Shown here one piece after another: positions 24,455-32,261 of a stretch of 64,000 bases of DNA. Where the stretch lies: assembly GCA_040767925.1 (NCBI GenBank), contig JAXGNN010000003.1, positions 248,001 through 312,000 on the forward strand. The letters run 5' to 3'. Numbering within the stretch: the stretch's first letter is position 1; every line of letters begins with the position of its first letter. The stretch comes from Phil1 sp040767925. GTDB taxonomy: Bacteria; Bacillota; Clostridia; Christensenellales; CAG-138. The position numbers were made by a program, and so were the translations under genes. The notes under the pieces were generated by a model that saw only the letters and a program-made list of their open reading frames with translations, searched no databases and had not been told where the DNA came from.

Positions 24455-24577
24455 GCAGCAGCGGGATTCGAGCGCTGAACCGTAAACCTCCCGGTTATTC
24501 GTCCGCCGGACAACTCCCCGTTCCGGCGGCACTGCTCCCCGCTTTTGCGGGGACACGCACAGCGCCCTACTCTGCGT
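24455..24577 (-). promoter_or_regulatory. Tetrahydrofolate (THF, class I) riboswitch
   Basis: Read on the minus strand, the order matches the known aptamer. P1 is GCAG with CUGC (24572-24575 and 24458-24461). AGUAG joins P1 to P2. P2 is GCGCUG with CAGCGC. P3 is CCGCCGGA with UCCGGCGG around a GGGGAGUUG-type loop. ACGAA lies between P3 and P4. P4 is AACCG with CGGUU. The J2/1 strand GAAUCCCG can pair (UCCC with GGGA) with the P3 loop, the diagnostic pseudoknot. J2/3 carries an extra CCCCGC-AAAA-GCGGGG hairpin. It precedes a folate transporter gene. Identification is by eye. Confidence 0.82.
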
Positions 24578-24645
24578 ATTTCCACTGGGATTTTACACCA
24601 CACGGCGCGAAATGTCCATATGGGCGTAAGAGATTCTTCCCTTCG

Positions 24646-26592
24646 TTATTCCTCCTGAAGTTTGAGCGCGTACGTCGCGCGCACCACCTCGCCCAGCGTC
24701 TCCGCGTCGACATAGCAGACGTAGACGGCGTCGCCCGCCGCCGAGACGCCGATGTTGGTGGTCGTAAGGTCGGCGAGCGCGCGGCTTTTTCCTGTCTGCA
24801 TATCATAAACCCACAGCCGATAGGGATACGGGTCGTTGCCGGAAGCCGGCGCGGAAGAATCGCCGTCTCCCCCCTCGCCCAGGTCGCCGGAGAGCATGTT
24901 CTCGAAATAGAAAAGCTTCTTCGCGTCCTCCGACCAGAGGAAGGTGAACACGCGAAAGCCGCTCTGGATATTCGTCACCTCGCCCGTCTGCAGGTCCCGA
25001 ACGGCGAAGACGGGCTGCGCGCCCGAAGCGGCCGCGCCGAAAAAATCGTTTCCGTTGAGCGTGAAGGCAAGATACCGGCTGTCCTTCGAGAAGCAGAACG
25101 CGTCCGCCGCGAGGTAGAATCTCCGAAGGCCGCCCTCGGGCTTGATGCGGAACATCTCCGCGCCTTTCTCGAGCGTGGTCTCGCAGAAATAGACCTCGCC
25201 GCTGAGGAAGTTGAGGCTCGTTTCGTCCACGCCCTTCTTGTCGACGACGGTGTGGCGCTTGCTCTCGTTGGGCACGTTGAAGTCGTACTGATGGACGACG
25301 ATCTCGTTCGAGCCGCCGATGGAGAAGATGCGGCCGCCCATGCTGTCCCAGCAATAGGCGCTCACGGTATCCCCGAAACCCACGGCGGAAAGGTCCGTGA
25401 CGAGGTCGCGCGAGTCCACGTCGAACACATACAGGTGCGCGCTCTCCCCGCTGCGCTCGAGCACGGCGAGCTTGCGCCCGTCGGGCGAATATCTTGCGGA
25501 TTCGACCGACTGGAACTCGAAATCGAGGAGCTTTCGGCTCTCTCCCCCCGGCGCCCCGATATAGAGCAGCTCGTATTCCGTCACGCCACCGCCCGCCTCG
25601 TACTCGACGACGCGCTTGCTGTATAATAGCGCCCTCCTGTCGGGCGTCAGTGTCAGGAAGAGCCCGTCGGGGATCGCGACGTCCAGCTTGGCCGGAGCGC
25701 CGTCCACACGGGCGGGAGCGACGTCGTACGCCGCGAGGTAATCCATCTCCTGCGTGTAATCGGGGAGCAGGCCGTCCTCGAGCAGCACGACGCCCCAGTT
25801 CGCCGGCACGGCGTTCTCCTCGCGCTTGAGTATGGCGTCCATGAGCGCTTCCACCTTGTCCTTCGCGTTAAACGCCTTGGATATGAGAAGGATGTTCGCG
25901 CCGTTTGCGCAGAGCACGGGCGTCATTTCGGGAACGTCGATGGTGCCCGAGCAGTATCCCCGGTACGCGTTTGCGAGCACGTAGTACGCGGCGCCCGCGG
26001 GGGCAAGCTCGCTCTCGAGGATGTCGACCGCGCCGCCTTCCCCGGGCGTTGCGGAAGGTGCCGCCTCCGCCTCAACGACCGGGCGAAGCGTCACGGTGAC
26101 GGCGCTGTCCTCGGCGTCCACCCGGTACGCGGTTTTTTTCGCAAGCTGCACATAGAGCCGGAACACGCCGCCCTGCTCGGGCGAATAGTTGAACACGCCC
26201 TGTATGAGCGCGGACGCGCCGGGATCGAACGTGCGCTCGTAATCCCAGTAGGCGAGCGCGCCGAACTCGACGACCAGCCTGTAGGGCTTATCGAGCAGAT
26301 AGACCTTGTATTTGGGAGGGTTGCCGACCTCCGCCTGCGTGCCTTCGCCGGAAAGCTTGCTGTCGGAGACGAAATCGAGCGTGAGCGCGGTATCCCCGCC
26401 CCGCTCCTCCACGGCGAGGGAAAAGAGGTTTGCGTTGTGGACCGTCCCGCCCCCCTCGGCCGCGCCCGAAAGCGAAAAGCCGGCGAGATCCTGCCCCTCG
26501 ACTCCCTCGTTGGAAGCATCCCCCTTCCTGCAGCCGCTAAAGAGGGAAGCGAAAACGAGTATGATCAACGCGGCACAAACATATCTGCGCAT
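24646..26592 (-). CDS. AMIN-like and beta-propeller (WD40-like) lipoprotein
   Basis: The function is unknown. The 648-residue protein has a signal with lipobox LFSGC at about residue 21, a region with KVYLLDKPYRLVVEFG that resembles the AMIN domain found in envelope proteins, a middle part with ILLISKAFNAKDKVEALMDA, and a C-terminal half of repeated blades (ARYSPDGRKLAVLERSG, YLAFTLNGND, FTFLWSEDAKKLFYFEN) typical of TolB/WD40-like propellers. It is monocistronic, divergent from the zinc-ribbon gene at 26776, and ends 70 bp before the riboswitch. A role in binding wall or polymer is only a guess. Confidence 0.75.
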   Translation of the reverse strand: MRRYVCAALIILVFASLFSGCRKGDASNEGVEGQDLAGFSLSGAAEGGGTVHNANLFSLAVEERGGDTALTLDFVSDSKLSGEGTQAEVGNPPKYKVYLLDKPYRLVVEFGALAYWDYERTFDPGASALIQGVFNYSPEQGGVFRLYVQLAKKTAYRVDAEDSAVTVTLRPVVEAEAAPSATPGEGGAVDILESELAPAGAAYYVLANAYRGYCSGTIDVPEMTPVLCANGANILLISKAFNAKDKVEALMDAILKREENAVPANWGVVLLEDGLLPDYTQEMDYLAAYDVAPARVDGAPAKLDVAIPDGLFLTLTPDRRALLYSKRVVEYEAGGGVTEYELLYIGAPGGESRKLLDFEFQSVESARYSPDGRKLAVLERSGESAHLYVFDVDSRDLVTDLSAVGFGDTVSAYCWDSMGGRIFSIGGSNEIVVHQYDFNVPNESKRHTVVDKKGVDETSLNFLSGEVYFCETTLEKGAEMFRIKPEGGLRRFYLAADAFCFSKDSRYLAFTLNGNDFFGAAASGAQPVFAVRDLQTGEVTNIQSGFRVFTFLWSEDAKKLFYFENMLSGDLGEGGDGDSSAPASGNDPYPYRLWVYDMQTGKSRALADLTTTNIGVSAAGDAVYVCYVDAETLGEVVRATYALKLQEE

Positions 26593-26711
26593 AATCTGGC
26601 TCCTCGGAAAAGTCGGGATTATTATAACACAGTATACACGGCTTTGTAAGGCGGCGCGGGTTTCCCCGCGCTATTTCATACATTGTTTTCAAAATAGGAC
26701 GCGAAAACAGT

Positions 26712-26739
26712 TTGCACCTTTTTTCTTATTTGCTATAAT
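26712..26739 (+). promoter_or_regulatory. Promoter of the zinc-ribbon/Ig-like gene
   Basis: TTGCAC (26712-26717), 16 nt, then TATAAT (26734-26739), also an extended TGCTATAAT. It lies about 37 bp before ATG 26776, which has AGGAGG with 8-nt spacing. Confidence 0.75.
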
Positions 26740-26775
26740 TATGTGGATATGAATCCCATGCAGGAGGAAATGTTG

Positions 26776-28725
26776 ATGAGATGCAAGAATTGCGGGGCGC
26801 ACAACGAGGACTATCTCGAGTATTGCGAGAACTGCGCGGCTCCGCTTACGCCCGACGAACCGGAGAGCGGGCGCGACGCTCATTCGAACGATTCCGGTTA
26901 TAAATCCTATGTCGCCTCCACCGGCGAAACGCCGCCCGCGTGGGGCTTTGTGAAGGCGCCGCAGTGGCCCAAGCCCGACTTCGACGCGAACACCGTGTCC
27001 GAGGAGGACATCCCCCAGAACTTTTTCGGCAAGTTCAACCCCCGCCCCGCGGACGCGGAGCGCCCTGCATACGCGCGGCCGGCGCCCCTGCCCGCGGACG
27101 ACGAGGACTTCAGCAACAACGTGCGCGTGCGTGGCGCAACGCCCGCGGATGGCGCTGCTTACGGCAGCGGCGCGCCCGCGCGCACAAGCGCGTCGCCCGC
27201 GCGCACAAGCGTGCCGGTACGCAGCGCGGCGGTCGCGGACGACCTGGCCTACGGGAGGCCTTCGGCCCCGGCGAGGCCGGCTCCCGCAGCGCCGGCGCGC
27301 GGCGGCAAGCCTTACCGAGAAAGCGCCCCCGCCGAGGATGCGGACAGGCCCCTGCCCGTCCCCGTCAAAGCGCATAAGCCCAAAAAGGCGAGCGACGAGT
27401 TCGATTATGCCGACAGCTACAGCCGCAAGCGCGCCGGAACCGGCGGCAAACGCAACCTGCTCTTCATCGCGGCGGCGGGCGTGCTGGTGCTCCTCATCGC
27501 CGTGTTCGCCTTCATACTCGTGAGCACCAAGTACGACGGCAATTTCGGGAAGTTCATCAGCTGCACCTTCAAGGGCGACCCGGTCACCCGCGCGCCCAAG
27601 GTCGAGGCCAGCGCGACCGACGCCGGAGACCCCGCGTACCTGATCACCGTCTTCGCGAAGAACAACTATATCGTGCGCTTCACGGCGGGCGAGCTGGTGC
27701 GCGAATTCCCGATCATCAAGGGTTCCCGAGGGCTGAACGTACCCGAAACCATCTGGATCCCGGACGAGCCCCTCGACTCGAACACGATCTCCATCACGCC
27801 CGACATCGTCGTCATCAGCCCCACGGGGGTTGAAACGCAGGTCGAGTTCGAGGAGCCGATTACGATCACCGTCCCGACCATCAGCCTCACCATGACGCAG
27901 CCCACCGTGAGCGACTTCACGGTCGATTCGGCCACTGTTGCCGTCTCCGGCGTCGTCGACGACAACACGGCTTCCATCTTCGTGGGCGAAACGCAGGTCT
28001 CGGTCGACGAGGCGGGCAACTTCTCCACCAATTACACGCTCCCCGGCGAGGGCACCTATGTGCTCGAGGTCAAGGCGCAGAAGAACAGCTGCATGAGCGC
28101 GGTTGCGACCTACAACATCACCTACGGCGCGGCCACAACGCCCAACACGCCCGCGCAGGGCAACGTCGCCTTCAGCGTGAACGAGAATGTCAAGCGCTAC
28201 GGCACCGACGTGAAGATGACCGTCTCCGGCACCATGGAGCAGGGCGCGACCATCAGCGTCGCGGGCGTCGAGCTCGACGGAGCGATCACGCAGGACTCCG
28301 CCGCGGGCACGTTCAGCTTCACGGTCAAGACGGAGAAGGTCGGCTTATATGAGGTGGTCGTCACCGCCACCAAGGGCGACGCCGCGAAGACCTCCACCGT
28401 ATACCTCGAGCACCAGCCTGCGAAGGACACCTACATGAACGGCGTATACCGCATCGATTACGCGCGCATACGCGATTATCCGCACCACGAGCAGGGCTAT
28501 AAGATCGTGGGCACCATCACGGAGATCCGCCAGAGCGCGCCCTATGTCGTCGCCCGCATCCAGACGAGCGAGGGCGACATCATGTTCTGCTACTTCAGCG
28601 GCGTTTCCGCGGTTGAAATGAACGACGGCAAGACCTACGAGCTCTACGCCGACCCCTACGGCACGGACGAGGCGACGGGCCTTCCGTACATGCACGCCTG
28701 GTTCATCCTCAAGAAGGCGAACTGA
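26776..28725 (+). CDS. Zinc-ribbon, single-TM protein with Ig-like extracytoplasmic domains
   Basis: The function is unknown. The 649-residue protein starts MRCKNCGAHNEDYLEYCENC, a zinc ribbon of the kind found at the cytoplasmic end of many Bacillota membrane proteins, followed by a long Pro/Ala/Arg-rich disordered linker, a transmembrane segment at about residues 225-250 (LLFIAAAGVLVLLIAVFAF), and an outside part with Ig/Big-like beta repeats (SATVAVSGVVDDNTASIFVG and similar) and a final OB-like domain (YKIVGTITEIRQSAPYVVAR). I chose ATG 26776 on its Shine-Dalgarno; upstream GTG and ATG codons in frame overlap it. A terminator follows. Confidence 0.75.
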   Translation: MRCKNCGAHNEDYLEYCENCAAPLTPDEPESGRDAHSNDSGYKSYVASTGETPPAWGFVKAPQWPKPDFDANTVSEEDIPQNFFGKFNPRPADAERPAYARPAPLPADDEDFSNNVRVRGATPADGAAYGSGAPARTSASPARTSVPVRSAAVADDLAYGRPSAPARPAPAAPARGGKPYRESAPAEDADRPLPVPVKAHKPKKASDEFDYADSYSRKRAGTGGKRNLLFIAAAGVLVLLIAVFAFILVSTKYDGNFGKFISCTFKGDPVTRAPKVEASATDAGDPAYLITVFAKNNYIVRFTAGELVREFPIIKGSRGLNVPETIWIPDEPLDSNTISITPDIVVISPTGVETQVEFEEPITITVPTISLTMTQPTVSDFTVDSATVAVSGVVDDNTASIFVGETQVSVDEAGNFSTNYTLPGEGTYVLEVKAQKNSCMSAVATYNITYGAATTPNTPAQGNVAFSVNENVKRYGTDVKMTVSGTMEQGATISVAGVELDGAITQDSAAGTFSFTVKTEKVGLYEVVVTATKGDAAKTSTVYLEHQPAKDTYMNGVYRIDYARIRDYPHHEQGYKIVGTITEIRQSAPYVVARIQTSEGDIMFCYFSGVSAVEMNDGKTYELYADPYGTDEATGLPYMHAWFILKKAN

Positions 28726-28743
28726 CAGCCATCGCGACGGGCA

Positions 28744-28777
28744 ACGGCCGTTCTATGTAGGGCGGCCGTATCTTTTT
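28744..28777 (+). terminator. Rho-independent terminator
   Basis: ACGGCCG and CGGCCGT form a perfect 7-bp stem around a 12-nt loop and are followed by ATCTTTTTT. It ends the zinc-ribbon/Ig-like gene. Confidence 0.85.
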
Positions 28778-28811
28778 TCAAGCGGGCGCAGCCGCGCGAA
28801 AAGCGCGAACG

Positions 28812-29654
28812 ATGCCCGGGAAGCGGTTACCCATGGACGAATCCTGCAAAACCAAATACCCGATCATACTCGTCCACGGCACTGGCTTTCGGGACTTGAA
28901 GGTGCCTCTCTATTGGGGCCGCATCCCGAAAACGCTCGCGGAACGCGGCGCCGCGATCTACTACGGCGGACAGGACGGCTGGGCGAGCACCTCCGCGAAC
29001 GCCGCGCAGCTCATCCGGCGCATCCGCGAGGTGCTGGATGAAACGGGCGCCGAGAAGGTCAACCTCATCGGCCACTCGAAGGGCGGGCTGGAGATCCGCA
29101 TGGCGGCGTCCTCGCTCGGGATGGGCGCGCGCGTCGCGAGCGTCACGACCGTCGCCACGCCGCACCACGGCTCGAAGACCATGGACAGGCTTTTGCGCGC
29201 GCCCGAGCGCTTCTTCAACATCGCTGCGTTCGCCGTCGACAACTGGATACGGGTTTTCGGGGACCGCGAGCCCGATTTCGCCACGGTCTGCCGGGAATTT
29301 TCCACCGCGCACATGGCGCGCTTCAATCTTGATAATCCCGACCATCCTGATGTATACTATCAATGTTATGCCTGCCTGATGCGAAGGCCGTCGAGCGATG
29401 TCAACCTGATGGCCGCGAACTTCGTCGTCAGCCTGCTCGAGGGCCCGAACGACGGGCTCGTCAGCGTCGAGTCCGCGCGCCGGGGCGAAAACTTCGCAGT
29501 TTTGCGCGGCGTAAACGCGCGCGGCATCTCCCATCTGGACGCGATCGACTTTCGCCGAATGCCGTTCTCCAAAAAGAGGGCGGACGGGCGGGTGAGCGAC
29601 ATCTGCGAGGCGTACGCGGCGATCGTCTCCGGCCTTCGTGAGCGCGGCTTTTAG
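28812..29654 (+). CDS. Alpha/beta hydrolase, lipase-like
   Basis: A predicted serine esterase or lipase. The 280-residue protein has KYPIILVHGTGFRD at the N terminus (oxyanion region), the nucleophile elbow NLIGHSKGGLEIR near residue 90, TVATPHHGSKTMD typical of triacylglycerol lipases, a likely catalytic Asp in GPNDGLVSVESA and a late His in ISHLDAIDF. There is no signal peptide, so it probably acts inside the cell. The start is uncertain between 28812 and 28833. It is 44 bp before the acyltransferase-like gene, suggesting acyl-ester turnover by the pair. Confidence 0.8.
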   Translation: MPGKRLPMDESCKTKYPIILVHGTGFRDLKVPLYWGRIPKTLAERGAAIYYGGQDGWASTSANAAQLIRRIREVLDETGAEKVNLIGHSKGGLEIRMAASSLGMGARVASVTTVATPHHGSKTMDRLLRAPERFFNIAAFAVDNWIRVFGDREPDFATVCREFSTAHMARFNLDNPDHPDVYYQCYACLMRRPSSDVNLMAANFVVSLLEGPNDGLVSVESARRGENFAVLRGVNARGISHLDAIDFRRMPFSKKRADGRVSDICEAYAAIVSGLRERGF

Positions 29655-29698
29655 GCGGACACATAAATTCCACCCTTGACGGACAGGTTTTCTACTGG

Positions 29699-31006
29699 AT
29701 GAAAAAGAAGAAATGGTACAAGCTCGATAACGCGGCCACGATTTACCCCGTGGTCATGAGCCGGAAATGGATGGCGATGTTCCGGCTGTGCGCGACGCTC
29801 GACGAGCCGATCGACCGGGAGGTGCTCAACGCCGCCCTCGGCGCGACGCTCAGGCGGATCCCGACCATGGGCGTGTGCGTTAAGCGCGGCCTATTCTGGT
29901 TCTATCTCGAGGAATTGCACGGCATGCCCCCCATCGAGGAGGACGTCGCCAACCCCTGCCTCCCCATCGACCTGCGCCGGAACAACGGCTTCCTCTTCCG
30001 CGTGCGCTGCCACGAGCGGCGCATCGCGCTGGAGTTCTTCCACGTGCTCACGGACGGGACGGGCGGCATGCGTTTTCTAAAAACCCTCGTCGCCGAATAC
30101 CTGACGCTCAACCACGGGATTCAAATCCCGCGGGACGACGAGATACTCGACTGCCATGAGCCGCCCAAGCCCGAGGAAACGGAGGACAGCTTCCACAAGG
30201 TCGCGGGCGATGTCACCCTCTCTCGCAGCGAGCCCGACGCCTACCGCATCACGGGCACCGAGGAGTACGACCAGTTCATGAACATCGTCACGGGCATCGC
30301 CGAGGTCGCCCCCATCGCCGATAAGGCGCGGGAGATGGGCGTTTCCGTCACGCACTACCTCGGCGCGATCCTCATACGGAGCATCGGGGATATTCAAAAA
30401 AGGGAAGTTTCCAAAAAAAAGAGGCACATGCCGGTCAAGATCTGCGTGCCGGTGAACCTGAGGAAGATTTTCCCATCCACGACGCTGCGCAACTTCTCCT
30501 CCTACGTCAACCCGGGCGTGGAGTTCAAGTACGGGGATTACAGCCTCAAGGAGATCGCGCTCGCAGTGAAATACTACATGGGGCTCGAGGCGACCGCGCC
30601 GAAGCTCCGGGCGAAGCTGAGCTCCAACGTCGCGGCGGAGACGAACCGCTTCATCCGGCACGCCCCGCTCTTCCTGAAGGTGCAGGTCATGCGCGCGGTT
30701 TATAAGGCGACGGGAGACGTGCAGTCCTCGGCGCTTTTGTCGAACATCGGCGTCGTCACGCTGCCCGCCGAGATGGAGAAGCATGTCGAACGCTTCGACT
30801 TCCAGCTCGGCCCGCTGTTTGAGAACAAGGTCACCTGCGGCGTCATCTCCTACAAGGGGAAGTCGTTCATCAACTTCACGCGGACCATCCGCGAAACGGA
30901 CACCGAGCGGGGCTTCTTCGCCCGCCTCGTCGAGGAGGGAATCCCCGTCGTCATCGAGAGCAACACGAGAGAAAGGAAGCTGATGGAGTCATGTCATACT
31001 GCGTGA
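29699..31006 (+). CDS. Condensation-fold acyltransferase (alcohol acetyltransferase-like)
   Basis: The 435-residue protein belongs to the CoA-dependent acyltransferase/condensation superfamily. The active-site motif of that fold, HHxxxDG, appears as FFHVLTDGTGG near residue 117: the second His and the DG are kept while the first His is Phe, as in many alcohol acetyltransferase-like members. Later parts with VPVNLRKIFPSTTLRNFSSY fit the family. Substrate is unknown. It overlaps the following DUF6320 gene by 16 bp, so translation is coupled. It lies after a lipase-like gene. Confidence 0.75.
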   Translation: MKKKKWYKLDNAATIYPVVMSRKWMAMFRLCATLDEPIDREVLNAALGATLRRIPTMGVCVKRGLFWFYLEELHGMPPIEEDVANPCLPIDLRRNNGFLFRVRCHERRIALEFFHVLTDGTGGMRFLKTLVAEYLTLNHGIQIPRDDEILDCHEPPKPEETEDSFHKVAGDVTLSRSEPDAYRITGTEEYDQFMNIVTGIAEVAPIADKAREMGVSVTHYLGAILIRSIGDIQKREVSKKKRHMPVKICVPVNLRKIFPSTTLRNFSSYVNPGVEFKYGDYSLKEIALAVKYYMGLEATAPKLRAKLSSNVAAETNRFIRHAPLFLKVQVMRAVYKATGDVQSSALLSNIGVVTLPAEMEKHVERFDFQLGPLFENKVTCGVISYKGKSFINFTRTIRETDTERGFFARLVEEGIPVVIESNTRERKLMESCHTA

Positions 31007-31695
31007 ATTGCGGCGTCAGGCTCGCCGAATCGGAAGCGCTCTGCCCCCTGTGCGAAACGCCCGTCGTCAACCCCAGGGCGGCACGGAGCGAGGACGGCTA
31101 TACGCCGTATCCCCCGCGGGTCGAGACGCAGCGGGTCAACGGGAGCTTCATCGCCTTTTTGGGCTTTTTGATCCTGCTGATCCCCATCGTCGTCACCTTC
31201 GTGTGCGACCTCCTGGGCGATTTTACAATTTCCTGGTCGCTGTATGTGGCGGGCGCCGCCATCATGCTCTTCATATTCGTGTTCGTGCCGATGTTCTTTA
31301 AAAAGCCGCTCGTCTATCTTTTCATCGCGATGGACGGCTGCGCCGTAAGCCTGTATCTCGCGCTCATCGCCTGGATGAACGGCGGCATATTGAGCTGGTT
31401 TTTGCCGGTGGCGCTGCCCGTAACGCTCGCGACCTCCGCGCTCGTCAACTGCGCGACGCTCATCTTCCGCATCAAAAAGCTGCGCCTGCTGCCCAAATAC
31501 GCCATCCTGTGCTACATGCTCTCGGTCTACTTCGTGGTGCTCGAAATCATACTCGAGCTTGCCTATTATAAAGAAATCCTTCTCATCTGGTGCTGGTACG
31601 CGCTCGCGCCGCTCGTGCTCCTGGGCGCGCTGCTGTTCCTCGTCAACCGCAAGGAGGGCCTTGTGGACGAATTGCGGCGAAGGCTCTTCACGTAA
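30991..31695 (+). CDS. DUF6320-type zinc-ribbon membrane protein
   Basis: The function is unknown. The 234-residue product starts MSYCVNCGVRLAESEALCPLC, a zinc ribbon, then six hydrophobic segments (for example FIAFLGFLILLIPIVVTFVC and ILCYMLSVYFVVLEIILEL). Proteins of this type are found next to alcohol acetyltransferase-like genes in gut Clostridia. It overlaps the acyltransferase by 16 bp, so the two are probably partners, with this one as membrane anchor or sensor. A strong hairpin at 31774-31803 follows. Confidence 0.75.
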   Translation: MSYCVNCGVRLAESEALCPLCETPVVNPRAARSEDGYTPYPPRVETQRVNGSFIAFLGFLILLIPIVVTFVCDLLGDFTISWSLYVAGAAIMLFIFVFVPMFFKKPLVYLFIAMDGCAVSLYLALIAWMNGGILSWFLPVALPVTLATSALVNCATLIFRIKKLRLLPKYAILCYMLSVYFVVLEIILELAYYKEILLIWCWYALAPLVLLGALLFLVNRKEGLVDELRRRLFT

Positions 31696-31773
31696 GCGCG
31701 GGATTTTGCGGCGCATGACGAACGCCGCAAGCCCATAAGCGAGGCCCGTCGGGACGGATAGCCTACGAACGAC

Positions 31774-31803
31774 AAAGCGGATGCCGTGTGCGGCATCCGC
31801 TTT
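31774..31803. terminator. Strong hairpin ending the acyltransferase cluster
   Basis: AAAGCGGATGCCG and CGGCATCCGCTTT form a perfect 13-bp stem with a TGTG loop. The A-run and T-run arms allow termination in either direction, although the T tract is short. Confidence 0.75.
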
Positions 31804-31813
31804 AAACACCGGA

Positions 31814-31866
31814 TTGACAAACTCGCACCACAAGTGTAACATATAGGTGTGCCACAATTGTAACAT
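31814..31866 (+). promoter_or_regulatory. blaI promoter with two BlaI-type operator repeats
   Basis: TTGACA (31814-31819), 17 nt, TAACAT (31837-31842) form the promoter. CCACAAGTGTAACAT (31828-31842) covers its -10, and CCACAATTGTAACAT (31852-31866) lies in the leader; they match at 14 of 15 bases, 24 bp apart. The core ACAA(G/T)TGTA resembles the TACAnnTGTA operator of BlaI/MecI repressors, so autoregulation is likely. Confidence 0.75.
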
Positions 31867-31880
31867 GGAGGTTGCAGCCG

Positions 31881-32261
31881 ATGGGTCTAGCCGAAAAAAT
31901 ATCCAACGCGGAGCTTGCGGTCATGCGCATCCTGTGGCGCGAAAAAAAGCCCGTATCGTTTACGGACATCCGTGTTGAACTGCAAAATACAAAAAGCTGG
32001 GAAAAATCCACGATCAATACCCTGATTCGCCGCCTTGCGGACAAAGAAGTCATAACCGCGCGAAAACAGGGCGTGTTGTATTATACCCCGAACATTTCCG
32101 AAACGGAATACGTTCAAACCGAAGAGCAGAGCATGATCGACAGGCTCTATGAAGGGAACGCAAAGAGCCTTGTCGCCGCGCTCTGCCGCCGCGGCACGCT
32201 GTCCGAGGCTGACATCGACGAGCTAAAAGCGTATTTCCGGATGAGGGGGAGCGAAAAATGA
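31881..32261 (+). CDS. BlaI/MecI/CopY family transcriptional repressor
   Basis: A winged-helix repressor that is inactivated when the partner membrane protease signals. The 126-residue product has ISNAELAVMRILWREKKPVS at the N terminus, the recognition region EKSTINTLIRRLADKEVI and the turn ARKQGVLYYTPNISETEY, all typical of the family. I chose ATG 31881, 9 nt after GGAGG; a TTG at 31872 touches that site. It overlaps the M56 gene by ATGA. Two operator-like repeats precede it. Confidence 0.92.
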   Translation: MGLAEKISNAELAVMRILWREKKPVSFTDIRVELQNTKSWEKSTINTLIRRLADKEVITARKQGVLYYTPNISETEYVQTEEQSMIDRLYEGNAKSLVAALCRRGTLSEADIDELKAYFRMRGSEK

